Below are positions 6,754 to 7,323 of a stretch of DNA of 7,323 bases, in pieces. Below the pieces are notes generated by a model. That model was not told the origin of the DNA and ran no database searches. It saw only the letters and a list, made by a program, of their open reading frames with translations. Every line of letters starts with the position of its first letter. The stretch's first letter is position 1. The stretch is from Oscillospiraceae bacterium (GTDB lineage: Bacteria > Bacillota > Clostridia > Oscillospirales > Acutalibacteraceae): positions 1 to 7,323 of the forward strand of contig DOUO01000159.1 in assembly GCA_003520555.1 (NCBI GenBank), given 5' to 3'. Made by a program: the position numbers and the translations under genes.

Positions 6754-7323
6754 TTAAACCTCCTGCAAAATGGGAAGTATCATCGGCGTTCTGCGCGTGC
6801 GCTGTGAAATAAGCTTGGAAATATCATCCTTGATTCGGTTCTTGATTATGCCCCATTCGTGAATGTTCTTTTCGGCGCAGTCCTCAAGTATGTCAAGCGC
6901 GGTGTTTCTGACCTCGTCAAGCAGGCCTTCGCTTTCGCGGACATACACAAATCCGCGCGAAACGATGTCCGGTCCGCTGATAACATGGCCGTCGTAAACG
7001 TCAAGCGACGCTACGATGATGATAAGTCCGTCCTGACCGAGGTGTTTTCTGTCGCGCAGGACGATGCTTCCTACGTCGCCCACGCCCAGACCGTCAACAA
7101 ACACCTTGCCCGCGGGAACCTTGGCGACCTCCTTGATTCCGCTGTCGGTGATTTCAACCGAGCTGCCGATGTCGCCGATAAAGATGTTTTTCTTTTCCAT
7201 GCCCAAAAACTCGGCAAGCTCGGCGTGTTTTCTGAGGTGCTTTTGCTCGCCGTGGACGGGTATAAAGTATTTCGGCTTAACAAGCCTGTGCAGGATTTTG
7301 AGCTCCTCCTGGCAGGCGTGGCC
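6754..7323 (-). CDS. rnj: Ribonuclease J, C-terminal 189 residues (partial, 5' end outside window)
   Basis: RNase J is a metallo-beta-lactamase/beta-CASP ribonuclease, cytoplasmic, combining endonuclease and 5'-to-3' exonuclease activity in mRNA decay and rRNA processing. The window opens inside the gene: the first visible residues are GHACQEE, part of the conserved motif that supplies a metal-binding histidine, followed by VHGE at fragment residues 23-26, another metal/substrate-site histidine. The beta-CASP-to-C-terminal linker (about 71-105), the conserved SRGFVYVRE block (122-130) and the C-terminal dimerisation domain follow, ending with the family-typical RRTPMILPILQEV and TAA. The family is usually about 555 residues, so about two thirds lie upstream of the window. 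The ending is compact, with no long tail. A gap of 45 nt separates it from gdpP with no clear terminator, so co-transcription is plausible. Identification is confident; J1 versus J2 cannot be decided from this fragment. Confidence 0.96.
   Translation of the reverse strand, partial: GHACQEELKILHRLVKPKYFIPVHGEQKHLRKHAELAEFLGMEKKNIFIGDIGSSVEITDSGIKEVAKVPAGKVFVDGLGVGDVGSIVLRDRKHLGQDGLIIIVASLDVYDGHVISGPDIVSRGFVYVRESEGLLDEVRNTALDILEDCAEKNIHEWGIIKNRIKDDISKLISQRTRRTPMILPILQEV

Overview
The window is a gene-dense, single-strand block from a bacterial chromosome, almost certainly Bacillota and most likely a Clostridia-type lineage. The evidence is a GdpP-type c-di-AMP phosphodiesterase, RNase J, a tilS-hpt-ftsH series like that of Bacillus subtilis, and AGGAGG-like ribosome binding sites. 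By eye the DNA is about half G+C with many GCG, GGC and GCC codons, which would suit a gut Oscillospirales/Ruminococcaceae-like organism, but that finer placement is a guess. There is no sign of phage, plasmid, transposon, CRISPR or RNA genes.

All seven genes read on the minus strand, so in transcription order (high to low coordinates) they are: the C-terminal third of ribonuclease J (7323-6754, cut by the window edge); gdpP, a membrane PAS/degenerate-GGDEF/DHH-DHHA1 phosphodiesterase (6708-4726); rplI, ribosomal protein L9 (4701-4255); dnaB, the replicative helicase (4247-2880); tilS, tRNA-Ile lysidine synthetase (2887-1589); hpt, hypoxanthine phosphoribosyltransferase (1605-1069); and the N-terminal half of ftsH, the membrane AAA+ protease (1015-1, running off the left edge). 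Junctions are tight: gaps of 45, 24 and 7 nt, then overlaps of 8 nt (dnaB/tilS) and 17 nt (tilS/hpt), then a 53-nt gap before ftsH. No convincing intrinsic terminator is visible, so the cluster looks like one operon, perhaps with an internal start ahead of ftsH.

The genes are housekeeping functions for RNA decay, c-di-AMP turnover, translation, replication, tRNA decoding, purine salvage and membrane proteolysis. Two gene blocks that B. subtilis keeps on opposite sides of its origin (gdpP-rplI-dnaB and tilS-hpt-ftsH) are joined here by an overlapping stop/start. Two of the products, GdpP and Hpt, belong to families inhibited by (p)ppGpp. TilS and Hpt together have been reported to activate ftsH in B. 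subtilis, which makes the short hpt-ftsH gap, with its small inverted repeat and weak promoter-like elements, the most interesting non-coding stretch. I see no previously undescribed system; the points worth following are regulatory architecture and a low-complexity insertion in the extracytoplasmic domain of FtsH.
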